From assembly GCF_001179985.1 (NCBI RefSeq), contig NZ_CVSI01000073.1, forward strand, positions 29,997 through 93,996: a stretch of 64,000 nt of DNA. Direction: 5' to 3'. A model generated the notes under the pieces. The model worked only from the letters and a program-made list of their open reading frames with translations. It was not told where the DNA came from and ran no database searches. Numbering within the stretch: the first letter of the stretch is position 1; every line of letters starts with the position of its first letter. The stretch is from Candidatus Pelagibacter communis (GTDB lineage: Bacteria; Pseudomonadota; Alphaproteobacteria; Pelagibacterales; Pelagibacteraceae). The translations under genes and the position numbers were made by a program. Below, one piece after another: positions 34,998 through 47,295 of this stretch.

Positions 34998-35846
34998 TTA
35001 TTCTAAATTTTCATATAAAACTATTTTTACCAACCGTAACTGTGAAAAATTTGAATGAAATAAAATATAGCTATCATTGTTATCATCTATGAAATCTATT
35101 TTACCAATTGGCATTCCTGATTTAAATATTCCACCTGAGCCTGAAGAGTAAATTTGATCACCTACTTCAAAATTAATGTTATCTAATTGTGTATATTGCA
35201 ATTTACCCATATTTTGATCAGTACCTGTTAAAATTGATTGTATGCTATTGGGTCCGATTGAAACTGGTATTTTACTATTCAAATCAGATAATAATAATAC
35301 TCTAGAGGTTCGATAATTAACTTCTACGACTTTACCAATTAAAAATTCTCCATCTAAGACTGCCATTCCCAGTTTAACTTTGTCTTTACTTCCTCTATTT
35401 ACAATTACAGACTTTAAAAACGGGCTTTGTTTATCAACTAATACTTTGGCTAATATTTCTGAGGAAACATCAACTATATCATCTATTTTAGATTTCAGTA
35501 TTCTATTTTCAGAAATTATAAAATCATTATTCAGGCTTTCGGCTTGCAAAGCATTAAAATCCCTTTTAAGTTTTTTATGATCATTATACAGATTTATATG
35601 AGATAAAGTAAAATAGTAAGTGTTCTTTATAAAATTTTCTGGGACAGAAATTATAAATGTAGTACGGTAAACAATTTCATTTAAACCTGATTTTAAAATA
35701 TTTATACCTTTAAAATTATACTTACCTAAAAATAAAATTGTTACAGAAACAAATAATAAAACCAGGAGTGAAAATCTTTGCTTAGTTCCTTTTTTTAAAA
35801 AGGCAGATCTGATTGCAATTATGAAATCATCTCTGTTTGTTTCCAT
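34998..35846 (-). CDS. mreC: Rod-shape-determining protein MreC
   Basis: A 282-residue bitopic membrane protein with a hydrophobic segment near residues 24-44, a coiled-coil stretch (about 80-120), and periplasmic beta domains: SVIVNRGSKDKVKLGMAVLD, LIGKVVEVNYRTSRVLLLSD and GDQIYSSGSGGIFKSGMPIG. It links MreB filaments to the wall-synthesis enzymes. It lies 9 bp after mreB. Confidence 0.92.
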   Translation of the reverse strand: METNRDDFIIAIRSAFLKKGTKQRFSLLVLLFVSVTILFLGKYNFKGINILKSGLNEIVYRTTFIISVPENFIKNTYYFTLSHINLYNDHKKLKRDFNALQAESLNNDFIISENRILKSKIDDIVDVSSEILAKVLVDKQSPFLKSVIVNRGSKDKVKLGMAVLDGEFLIGKVVEVNYRTSRVLLLSDLNSKIPVSIGPNSIQSILTGTDQNMGKLQYTQLDNINFEVGDQIYSSGSGGIFKSGMPIGKIDFIDDNNDSYILFHSNFSQLRLVKIVLYENLE

Positions 35847-35855
35847 TTTATTATC

Positions 35856-38466
<2,611 letters not shown>

Positions 38467-38555
38467 AATTTTTGTAAATTATTTTTTTGGATAATACAAT
38501 CTCTAGCGTAGATTGCAAAACAAAATAGTCAATTATGGGTTTTATATGTTGTTTT

Positions 38556-39590
<1,035 letters not shown>

Positions 39591-40139
39591 TTATTTAAAA
39601 ATTTCTGATCCTCTTGTCATAGCTACTGCACCAGTTCTAGACACACTAACTAATCCAAATTTTTTTAAATCTCCCATCACATTATCTATCTCTCTTCTTA
39701 ATGCAGTTATTTGAAGTACAACTGATTTTTGAGTTTTGTCTAGTACTACTGGATTAAATTTTTTGCAAACTTTTAATGCTTTATTTCTCTTAGAAGTATT
39801 CCCAACAAGCTTTAATAAAGCCATTTCTTTAAAAATAATTTTTTTATCACCTCTCATAAAATCTGCAACTTTATGAACTGGCACAAGTTTACCTAGCTGT
39901 AACTTAATTTGTTCAATGACTTGTGGTGTTCCAGTAGTTACAATCGTTATCCTTGATATACCTCGTTTAGGATCAACCTCTGCAACAGCTAATGACTCTA
40001 TGTTATATCCTCTGCCAGAGAATAAACCCACTACTCTAGCTAAAACCCCAGCTTCATTATCTACCCATACTACTATTATATGTGTATCTAGTTTCCCTTT
40101 TTTGCCTGGATCGCTATAAGCTGATTTAGATTTAGCCAT
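39591..40139 (-). CDS. ilvH: Acetolactate synthase small subunit
   Basis: Regulatory subunit of 182 residues with an N-terminal ACT domain (HIIVVWVDNEAGVLARVVGL, GRGYNIESLAV) that usually binds valine, followed by the ALS_ss_C domain. It overlaps the ilvI stop by 1 bp, so translation is coupled to give balanced subunits. Confidence 0.94.
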   Translation of the reverse strand: MAKSKSAYSDPGKKGKLDTHIIVVWVDNEAGVLARVVGLFSGRGYNIESLAVAEVDPKRGISRITIVTTGTPQVIEQIKLQLGKLVPVHKVADFMRGDKKIIFKEMALLKLVGNTSKRNKALKVCKKFNPVVLDKTQKSVVLQITALRREIDNVMGDLKKFGLVSVSRTGAVAMTRGSEIFK

Positions 40140-41905
40140 TAAACCAAAGTTTTTCCTTTTCCTGTAATTTTATTTTCTTTTTGATCTTTAGGGCCTAATA
40201 ACATTTGATTGTGAGGTTTGCCTGAAGGAATCATTGGAAAACAATTTTCTTCTTTATCAACTAAACAATCAAATATTACAGGTTTTTTTACATCAATCAT
40301 TTCTTGAATTTTTTGATCTAATTCATCTGGAGTTTTTGCTCTTATTCCAACACATCCATAAGCTTCTGCTAGTTTTACAAAATCAGGAAGAGCTGCAGTG
40401 TAACTTTCAGAATAGTTTTTTTCATGAAGTAATTCTTGCCATTGTCTTACCATCCCCATGTACTCATTATTTAGAATAAATATCTTTATTGGTAAATTAT
40501 ACTGAACAGCTGTGGACATTTCTTGCATTGTCATAAGAACTGAAGCCTCTCCTGCAATATCAACTACTAATTTATCAGGATGAGCTATTTGAACTCCAAC
40601 TGCTGCTGGTAAACCATAACCCATTGTACCAAGACCACCTGATGTCATCCACCTATTTGGTTTATCGAATTTATAATGTTGAGCAGCCCACATTTGATGC
40701 TGGCCAACCTCAGTTGTAATAAATGTATCTTTATTTTTAGTTAACTCATAGAGTCTTTGGATTGCAAATTGTGGTTTTATTGTTTTATCACTATTAATAA
40801 AGTTTAGAGAATTAACAGATCTCCATTTTCCAATTTGTTCCCACCATTTTGAAATATTTTCTTTGTTAGACTTTAAAAAATTTGTTTTATGTTTTTTAAT
40901 TGTCTTTATTAGTAACGAAATTACTTCTGATACATCTCCCACAATTGGAAGGTCTACCTTCACATTTTTATTTATGGACGATGGATCTATATCTATGTGA
41001 ACTTTTTTAGATTTAGGAGAGAATTCATCAATTTTTCCTGTTATCCTATCGTCAAATCTTGCGCCTATGTTAATCATAAGATCGCAATCGTGCATAGCAT
41101 TATTAGCTTCGTATGTGCCATGCATACCGAGCATACCTAGAAATTGAGTATCATCTCCTGGGAACGAACCAAGGCCTTGTAGTGTTGATGTTATTGGAAA
41201 ACCAGTTATTGAAACTAATTCTCTTAATTGCTCACTCGCCTTTGGACCAGAATTAATTACACCACCACCTGTATAAAATATTGGTTGTTTTGCTTTACTC
41301 ATCATTTCAATAAGTTTGTCGATATCTTTTTGTGAAAATCTATTATTTGATTTTCCGTTAAGTTTTTTTTGTTTTATAAAATTTGTATATTTGGATTTTT
41401 GAAATTGAATATCTTTTGGAATATCAACCAAAACTGGTCCAGGCCTTCCTGTTGTTGCAACTTCAAAAGCCTTGTGAATTGTTTTTGCTAAATCCTTAAC
41501 ATCTTTTACTAACCAATTATGCTTAGTGCACGGTCTAGTTATTCCTGTGGTATCACATTCTTGGAAAGCATCAGTACCTATTAAATGTGTTGGAACTTGT
41601 CCTGAAATACATACTAATGGGATAGAGTCCATGTATGCATCTGTCAAAGCAGTAACAACATTTGTTGCACCAGGTCCAGATGTAACTAAAACTACACCAG
41701 GTTTTCCACATGACCTTGCATAACCCTCTGCAGCATGTCCTGCTCCTTGCTCGTGTCGTACAAGTATATGTTTAATGGTATCGTGATTTTTTAATTCATC
41801 ATAAATTGGTAATACAGCGCCACCAGGATAACCAAAAATAAATTCAACTTTTTGATCCTCCATACATTTAAAAACTATTTCTGCGCCTGTATATAATTTT
41901 GACAT
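40139..41905 (-). CDS. ilvI: Acetolactate synthase large subunit
   Basis: ThDP- and FAD-dependent catalytic subunit of 588 residues forming acetolactate or acetohydroxybutyrate. The Glu of VRHEQGAGHAAEGYAR, FQECDTTGITRPCTKHN and the ThDP motif IAGEASVLMTMQEM are visible; GEAS replaces the GDGS of many relatives. The gene leads the ilvI-ilvH-ilvC-leuA cluster and is preceded by a leader hairpin. Confidence 0.94.
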   Translation of the reverse strand: MSKLYTGAEIVFKCMEDQKVEFIFGYPGGAVLPIYDELKNHDTIKHILVRHEQGAGHAAEGYARSCGKPGVVLVTSGPGATNVVTALTDAYMDSIPLVCISGQVPTHLIGTDAFQECDTTGITRPCTKHNWLVKDVKDLAKTIHKAFEVATTGRPGPVLVDIPKDIQFQKSKYTNFIKQKKLNGKSNNRFSQKDIDKLIEMMSKAKQPIFYTGGGVINSGPKASEQLRELVSITGFPITSTLQGLGSFPGDDTQFLGMLGMHGTYEANNAMHDCDLMINIGARFDDRITGKIDEFSPKSKKVHIDIDPSSINKNVKVDLPIVGDVSEVISLLIKTIKKHKTNFLKSNKENISKWWEQIGKWRSVNSLNFINSDKTIKPQFAIQRLYELTKNKDTFITTEVGQHQMWAAQHYKFDKPNRWMTSGGLGTMGYGLPAAVGVQIAHPDKLVVDIAGEASVLMTMQEMSTAVQYNLPIKIFILNNEYMGMVRQWQELLHEKNYSESYTAALPDFVKLAEAYGCVGIRAKTPDELDQKIQEMIDVKKPVIFDCLVDKEENCFPMIPSGKPHNQMLLGPKDQKENKITGKGKTLV

Positions 41906-41908
41906 TTA

Positions 41909-41938
41909 ACCAATCTAGCTGAAGTTGTGCTAATTGGT
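41909..41938 (-). promoter_or_regulatory. Leader hairpin immediately upstream of ilvI
   Basis: On the minus strand ACCAATTAGC pairs with GCTAGATTGGT around a 9-nt loop with one bulged G, ending 3 nt before the ilvI ATG. It lies in the 38-bp gap after miaA. No U-tract follows, so it is not a standard terminator. It might affect ilvI translation; function is inference. Confidence 0.35.
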
Positions 41939-41943
41939 CAAGT

Positions 41944-42855
41944 TTAACTAATCTTATTTAGATAAGAATTTAGATTGTTCGGAGCAATTCTATACCAGTC
42001 TTTCATATGACCTCTTGCCCAAGTCATCTGTCTTTTGGCGTATTGCCTGGTTTTTATGGTAATTTTTTCTTTGATAAGACTTAAATTGGTCTTATCAGGT
42101 TTCAACTCATTAATTTCTCTTATCCCTATTATCTTAAATGAGCTATTCGTTTTTTTTACTTTTAATTTATTAAATTTCTTTACTTCTTGGATGGCTCCCG
42201 CTTTGATCATTTTTTCTATCCTATTTGATAAGCTTTTTAAAACTTCATCTCTTGAAATATCAATAAATATTTTCTCAAAGTCCTTGTCTTGAAAATGAAT
42301 TGCAGTATTCTTAAACCAAGTATACAAAGATTTATTGGTTTGAATAAAAACTTCATAAGCTCTGATAGATCTGTTTTGATCATTGGTATTAATATAATTT
42401 TTACACAAAGGGTCTAATTTAATTAATCTTTTGTAAAAACTTTTTTGACCAATTTTTTTTTGTAACTTTCTTATTTTATCTCTATTGTTTTTACTTATTT
42501 TTGGTATTTTTGCTAAACCATCTACTAAAGATTTGAAGTAAAGGCCAGTACCACCAACAATTATTGGAACTTTTTTTCTTTTTTTTATTTCTGAAATTTT
42601 TGTAAGACATTTTTTTAACCACTCGCCTACTGAAAAATTTTTTTTAACACTTAGAAAGCCGTATAAGTGATGTTTAATATTTGATTTATCTTTTGAGCTC
42701 GGCCTTGCATTTAAAATTTTTATTTCTTTAAATATTTGCATACTGTCAGCATTGATAATTTCCCCATCAATTTTTTTTGCAAGCTTAAGTGCAAATTTAG
42801 ATTTACCTGATGCTGTGGGTCCTGAAATTAAAATTATTTTGGACTTTAGGTCCAT
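41944..42855 (-). CDS. miaA: tRNA dimethylallyltransferase
   Basis: Adds a dimethylallyl group to A37 of tRNAs reading UNN codons. The 303-residue product has the P-loop ISGPTASGKSKFAL, the DSMQIF segment, IIVGGTGLYFKSLVDGL, and a late RQYAKRQMTWARG that holds the substrate-binding region. It is 1 bp downstream of degP on the same strand and 38 bp upstream of ilvI. Confidence 0.94.
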   Translation of the reverse strand: MDLKSKIILISGPTASGKSKFALKLAKKIDGEIINADSMQIFKEIKILNARPSSKDKSNIKHHLYGFLSVKKNFSVGEWLKKCLTKISEIKKRKKVPIIVGGTGLYFKSLVDGLAKIPKISKNNRDKIRKLQKKIGQKSFYKRLIKLDPLCKNYINTNDQNRSIRAYEVFIQTNKSLYTWFKNTAIHFQDKDFEKIFIDISRDEVLKSLSNRIEKMIKAGAIQEVKKFNKLKVKKTNSSFKIIGIREINELKPDKTNLSLIKEKITIKTRQYAKRQMTWARGHMKDWYRIAPNNLNSYLNKIS

Positions 42856-42856
42856 A

Positions 42857-44260
42857 CTAATCCAATTTTACACCAATATATCTTTTTTGATTTTGATTAT
42901 TAAAAATTGCAATTAGTATAGTTTTATTTTGTGACTTTAATGCTGTGTTAACTAAATTATTTAACTGATTAGCAGACTTAATTCTTTTTTTACCTGCTTC
43001 TACAATTATGTCATTTACTTTTAAATAATTTATAGGACTATCTGGCTCTATTTTAGTTATTATTAAACCTGATACATTTGGTGGTAGTTGTCTTTGAATA
43101 ATATCTTCTTTCGTTATAGGTCTTACCTCAATCTTTAATGCAGAAATTGTTTCGACTTGCGGAACTTTAGGGCTTTCTGCTCTAAAGTCTTCTGAAGTTT
43201 CAAGTCTGCCAAGTGTAATTGTTTTTGTTATTTCTTTTTTATTTCTCCATACTTTTAATTTAACAACTTTACCTACTTTTGTTTGAGCAACAATTAATGG
43301 AAGTTCTTGCATTTCGTTAATTTTCTTACCATCAAATTCTAGTATAATATCTCCATCTTTAATACCTCCTTTATCAGAAGGACTTCCTGGAGCAACACTT
43401 GCAACTAAAGCACCTCTTGCTTTTCCTAATTTTTCAATTTCTGCTATTTCTTTTGAAACATTTTGAATTCTAACACCTAGCCAACCTCTTTTCGTTTCAC
43501 CAAACTCAATTAATTGATCTATTACTTGTTTTGCGCTATTCGATGGAATTGCAAAACCAATTCCTATTGATCCTTGTTGACCAAGAATTGCTGTATTTAT
43601 TCCTATTACATCTCCATTCATATTAAATAAAGGTCCACCTGAATTTCCAGTATTAATCGATGCATCTGTTTGAATGAAATCTTCGTATCTTGATAATCCA
43701 ATATTTCGATTTCTTGCTGAAATTATTCCTGAGGTAACAGTGCCACCCAATCCAAAAGGGTTTCCAATAGCAATAACCCAGTCACCTATTCTAGCTTTGT
43801 CAGAATTTCCAAATTTAACAGGCTGAAACTTATCGCCAGATTTAATTTTTAAAACTGCAACATCTGATAATGGATCTGCTCCAATTATTTCTGCTTTATA
43901 TTCTTTGTCATTACTAAACCTAACAACTATATCTTCTGCACCCTTTATCACATGATTATTTGTTATAACTGTCCCGTTGCTATTTATCACAAAACCTGAG
44001 CCTAGTGCGCTTGCTTTTCTTTTCTGAGGTGATCCAAATTCTTTAAACATATCTCCAAAAGGAGATCCAGGAGGAAATTCGAACGGAAAAGGGTTAGCAT
44101 TTTGCACTACAGTAGTTGTTGTTGAGATGTTCACGACAGATGGCATTAATTTATCAGCTAGATCAGCAAAAGAAGCTGGTCTATCTTGCGAGTTTGTTGG
44201 TAAAATAGTTGCTATTGAAAACAACAAGATCAATGTAAAATATTTTTTTATTATTCTCAT
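42857..44260 (-). CDS. degP: Periplasmic serine protease DegP/HtrA
   Basis: A 467-residue periplasmic protease-chaperone. It has a signal peptide (FTLILLFSIATILPTNS), a trypsin-like domain with the catalytic triad His in ITNNHVIKGAED, Asp in DPLSDVAVLKI and Ser in GNSGGPLF, and two PDZ domains (about 265-355 and 375-467). It forms a cluster with hflK, hflC and a DUF2065 gene, a common proteobacterial arrangement for membrane-protein quality control. Confidence 0.92.
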   Translation of the reverse strand: MRIIKKYFTLILLFSIATILPTNSQDRPASFADLADKLMPSVVNISTTTTVVQNANPFPFEFPPGSPFGDMFKEFGSPQKRKASALGSGFVINSNGTVITNNHVIKGAEDIVVRFSNDKEYKAEIIGADPLSDVAVLKIKSGDKFQPVKFGNSDKARIGDWVIAIGNPFGLGGTVTSGIISARNRNIGLSRYEDFIQTDASINTGNSGGPLFNMNGDVIGINTAILGQQGSIGIGFAIPSNSAKQVIDQLIEFGETKRGWLGVRIQNVSKEIAEIEKLGKARGALVASVAPGSPSDKGGIKDGDIILEFDGKKINEMQELPLIVAQTKVGKVVKLKVWRNKKEITKTITLGRLETSEDFRAESPKVPQVETISALKIEVRPITKEDIIQRQLPPNVSGLIITKIEPDSPINYLKVNDIIVEAGKKRIKSANQLNNLVNTALKSQNKTILIAIFNNQNQKRYIGVKLD

Positions 44261-44445
44261 AAAACTTTCATATACCAGATGATTAAAAAACCAACTAATA
44301 CAAATATAACTCCTCCAAATCTTAGTTGAGAATCTTTCATCAACTTTAACTTATTTAACATATTTCTCATTTTTGAGGGAAATAAGGCGTATAATGAGCC
44401 TTCTATAAATAAGAATAGTCCAAAAGCGACTATTATTTCTCTCAT
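44257..44445 (-). CDS. DUF2065 small membrane protein
   Basis: A 62-residue protein with two hydrophobic segments (about 4-20 and 43-60) and the family-like LFIEGSLYALFP. DUF2065 proteins occur beside hflC in many proteobacteria. The gene starts 4 bp after hflC and overlaps degP by 4 bp, so translation is coupled. Function unknown. Confidence 0.85.
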   Translation of the reverse strand: MREIIVAFGLFLFIEGSLYALFPSKMRNMLNKLKLMKDSQLRFGGVIFVLVGFLIIWYMKVL

Positions 44446-44449
44446 ACTT

Positions 44450-45319
44450 TTACTGGTTTAATTGTTTTGCTTTTATATCTCCGAAGAACTTAAAAAATTC
44501 ACTATCTGGTGAAAGAATTAAAGAGGTTTCACCACCTATTAAAGCTTTCTCGTAAGCTTGCATTGCTCTGTAAAATGCAAAAAATTGAGGGTCTTGTCCA
44601 AATGCATCCGCAAATATTTTATTTCTTTTTCCATCACCTTCACCCTTCATGATTTGGGATTTTTTTTCTGCATCTGCTAGTATTACTGTAACCTCTTTAT
44701 CAGCAGTTGATGTTATTGTGACTGCCATTTCTGCACCTTTAGCTCTAAATTCTTTTGCTTCTCTTTCCCTTTCAGTTTGCATTCTTCTGTAAATTGCATC
44801 ACTGTTCGCTTGTGGAAGATCAGCTCTTTTAATTCTTACATCAACTATTTTAATTCCAAAATTTTCAGCTTCATTATTTACACCTTCTTGTATTAAAGCC
44901 ATTTGTTTTGTTCTGTCTTGTGATAATAAAGTTTGCAGCTCTTGCTGACCTAATACGTTTCTTATTCTTGAATTGATAATTGTAGATAATCTCGATCTAG
45001 CAACTCTTTCGTTACCAACCGATATATAAAATTTTAATGGATCAACAATTTGAAATCTCGCAAAAGCATCAACAATCAAACGTTTTTGATCTGAGGCAAT
45101 TACCTCCTCTGGTGGTGTATCTAAATTCAATATTCTTTTATCTAAATAAACTACGTTTTGAATGAAAGGTAACTTAAAGTTTATTCCTGGTTTTAAAATA
45201 ATTTTTTTGGGGTCACCAAACTGTAATACTATTGCTTGATTTATCTCTTTTACTATAAAGATTGAGAAGAAAGCTGTAAAAGCTATAATTAGAATTATTG
45301 GTAGTGCAAATTTTTTCAT
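44450..45319 (-). CDS. hflC: FtsH-regulating SPFH protein HflC
   Basis: A 289-residue membrane-anchored prohibitin-like protein with one N-terminal membrane segment (about 5-22) and an SPFH/Band 7 domain: REINQAIVLQFG-like start, DAFARFQIVDPLKFYISVG, and the helical ERERE and EMAVTI segments. HflC with HflK forms a cage around the FtsH protease. It starts 1 bp after the hflK stop. No ftsH gene is in this window. Confidence 0.93.
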   Translation of the reverse strand: MKKFALPIILIIAFTAFFSIFIVKEINQAIVLQFGDPKKIILKPGINFKLPFIQNVVYLDKRILNLDTPPEEVIASDQKRLIVDAFARFQIVDPLKFYISVGNERVARSRLSTIINSRIRNVLGQQELQTLLSQDRTKQMALIQEGVNNEAENFGIKIVDVRIKRADLPQANSDAIYRRMQTEREREAKEFRAKGAEMAVTITSTADKEVTVILADAEKKSQIMKGEGDGKRNKIFADAFGQDPQFFAFYRAMQAYEKALIGGETSLILSPDSEFFKFFGDIKAKQLNQ

Positions 45320-45320
45320 G

Positions 45321-46415
45321 TTAATTAGTTTTCTTTTTTAGTTCTGGCAATGGTAAATATGGAACAACTCCTGATCCAGAATCTTTATCAATTATTACTT
45401 TATCAATATCAGCCAGCACTTTTTCCATAGTTTCGAGATACATTCTTTCCTGTGTTACTTCTTTTGCTTTTCTGTACTCGTTAAAAATAGATAAAAATCT
45501 ACTTGCCTCACCTTCTGCTTTTGCAACAACTTCTTTTTTGTAAGCTTCAGCAGCTTGAAGTATTTTTGCAGCTTCACCTCTTGCTCTAGGTATAACATCA
45601 TTTGCATAAGCCTCGGCTTCATTTTTTGATCTCTCCATGTCTGCTCTTGCTGCTTGAACATCTCTAAATGCATCAATAACTTGATCGGGTGGGTCAGCTT
45701 TTTGTGTTTGTACTTGTGTTACTTGAATACCACTTTGATACTCATCTAAAATTTGTTGAATAATGGTCTCCGTTTCTTGCTCTATTAATGATCTCCCTTC
45801 AGTTAAAATAGGTTGTATATTACTCTTAGCTATCACTTCTCTCATTGCCGTTTCTGCTGCAGCTTTTACAGTTCCCTCTGGATCTTGAATTTTAAATAAA
45901 AATTTTCCAGCATCCTTGATTACCCAAAATACTGAAAAATCAATGTTAACAATGTTTTCATCTCCAGTTAACATTAAACTTTCCTCTGGAACATCTGCTA
46001 CTACACCTGAACTAAATCCTGAATCTCTCTCTGATCTAAAACCAATATCAATTCTGTTTACTTTTGTAACTTTTGGCGTAATTACGCTTTCGATTGGGAA
46101 AGGTATGTGATAATTTAAACCTGGTTGGGTTGTTGTAACAAATTTTCCAAATCTCAAAACAACGCCCTGCTCGTCTGGTAAAACACGATATAAACCACTT
46201 AAAGCATAAATTATTAATAATATTGAAATTCCAAAAACCAATGGTTTACCACCTTTAGATGCACCGCCAGGTAAAAACTTATTTATTTTATCTTGTAAAG
46301 TTTTGATAATCTCATCTATATTTGGAGGAGTTGGGCCTCTTCTCCCTGAGCCGTTTCCACCACCTGGAGGAGATCCCCAAGGACTACCACCTCTACTTCT
46401 AAAATCATCGACCAT
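45321..46415 (-). CDS. hflK: FtsH-regulating SPFH protein HflK
   Basis: A 364-residue partner of HflC. It has a Gly/Pro-rich cytosolic N-terminus (about 1-35), one membrane segment (about 58-77), an SPFH domain (PDEQGVVLRFGKFVTTTQPG), and a helical C-terminal part. It opens the cluster hflK-hflC-DUF2065-degP-miaA. A possible promoter lies very close to its ATG. Confidence 0.93.
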   Translation of the reverse strand: MVDDFRSRGGSPWGSPPGGGNGSGRRGPTPPNIDEIIKTLQDKINKFLPGGASKGGKPLVFGISILLIIYALSGLYRVLPDEQGVVLRFGKFVTTTQPGLNYHIPFPIESVITPKVTKVNRIDIGFRSERDSGFSSGVVADVPEESLMLTGDENIVNIDFSVFWVIKDAGKFLFKIQDPEGTVKAAAETAMREVIAKSNIQPILTEGRSLIEQETETIIQQILDEYQSGIQVTQVQTQKADPPDQVIDAFRDVQAARADMERSKNEAEAYANDVIPRARGEAAKILQAAEAYKKEVVAKAEGEASRFLSIFNEYRKAKEVTQERMYLETMEKVLADIDKVIIDKDSGSGVVPYLPLPELKKKTN

Positions 46416-46421
46416 GCACTT

Positions 46422-46461
46422 TATATAGTGTCTTTGTTGGGAAAAACAAGTTTAGTATGTT
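46422..46461. promoter_or_regulatory. Possible divergent promoters for hflK and mrp
   Basis: In the 81-bp gap, minus strand TTGTTT (46449-46444) and TATATA (46427-46422) with 16-nt spacing would start transcription almost at the hflK ATG. On the plus strand TTGTTG (46434-46439) and TATGTT (46456-46461) with 16-nt spacing could serve mrp. Both are weak pattern matches. Confidence 0.3.
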
Positions 46462-46496
46462 AAAAGAACCCTTAAAAAACTGGACTTAATGTAGCA

Positions 46497-47291
46497 ATGA
46501 TAGGAAAACCTTATAAAAAAACCTTTGTCAAAAACCCAATATCAGGCACAAAGTTCACGATTGCGATATCAAGCGCCAAAGGAGGTGTTGGAAAATCAAC
46601 TTTTGCAACAAATCTTGCCTTAGCATTAAAAAATTTGGGATGTAAGGTTGGATTATTGGATGCAGATATTTACGGTCCGTCATTACCAAAACTTTTTTCA
46701 ATTAACCAAAAACCTGAGAGTGATGGGTCAAATTTAAAACCTATTATTAAGTATGACATTCAATGTATGTCAATCGGTTTCTTAACGGATGAACAAACTC
46801 CAATGATATGGAGAGGCCCAATGGTAACCAGCACGATAAAAACTTTTGCTCAAAAAGTAAGTTGGAGTAATTTAGATTTTATAATTGTTGATATGCCACC
46901 TGGAACTGGAGATACACAACTAACTTTTGCGCAAGAAATAGAAATGGATGGGGCTATAATTGTCTCAACCCCTCAAGAATTAGCACTTCAGGATGTAAAA
47001 AGAGGTATAAAAATGTTTGATAAACTTGGGGTTAAAATAATTGGTTTGGTTGATAATATGAGTTTTTTTAAAGGTGAAGATGGAAAAAAATATCCAATTT
47101 TTGGTGAAGGTGGTGTTCAAAGAACTGCTGAGGAATTTAATAAAGAGTTTTTAGGCGAAATTCCTATTGATCCTGAAGTAGGTAAATCTGGTGATCAAGG
47201 TAAGCCAATTGTTGAAAGTAATCCAGACAATGAAATATCAAAAATTTATATTAATTTTGCTAATAAAATTAAATCTAATTATTTAAAGTAA
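46497..47291 (+). CDS. mrp: Mrp/ApbC-type P-loop iron-sulfur carrier ATPase (short form)
   Basis: A 264-residue ParA/MinD-like ATPase used in iron-sulfur cluster delivery. Walker A is SSAKGGVGKSTFATNLAL; the segments LDADIYGPSLPKLF and VDMPPGTGDTQLT are family-diagnostic. The usual N-terminal DUF59/MIP18 domain (about 90 residues) is missing, and the P-loop begins near residue 25. I see no CxxC metal site; the late region holds NMSFFKGEDGKKYPIFG, where many homologues have NMS-C-x-C, so cluster handling may differ. Confidence 0.87.
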   Translation: MIGKPYKKTFVKNPISGTKFTIAISSAKGGVGKSTFATNLALALKNLGCKVGLLDADIYGPSLPKLFSINQKPESDGSNLKPIIKYDIQCMSIGFLTDEQTPMIWRGPMVTSTIKTFAQKVSWSNLDFIIVDMPPGTGDTQLTFAQEIEMDGAIIVSTPQELALQDVKRGIKMFDKLGVKIIGLVDNMSFFKGEDGKKYPIFGEGGVQRTAEEFNKEFLGEIPIDPEVGKSGDQGKPIVESNPDNEISKIYINFANKIKSNYLK

Positions 47292-47295
47292 ATTT

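Noticed and set aside
38467..38555. Short CAATCT/AGATTG hairpin between ilvC and leuA
   Set aside because: Only six AT-rich pairs and no U-run follow; it could easily arise by chance.
40139..41905. GEAS in place of GDGS in the ThDP motif of acetolactate synthase
   Set aside because: I recall the same Glu in other alphaproteobacterial enzymes of this family, so it is probably a lineage feature and not a defect.
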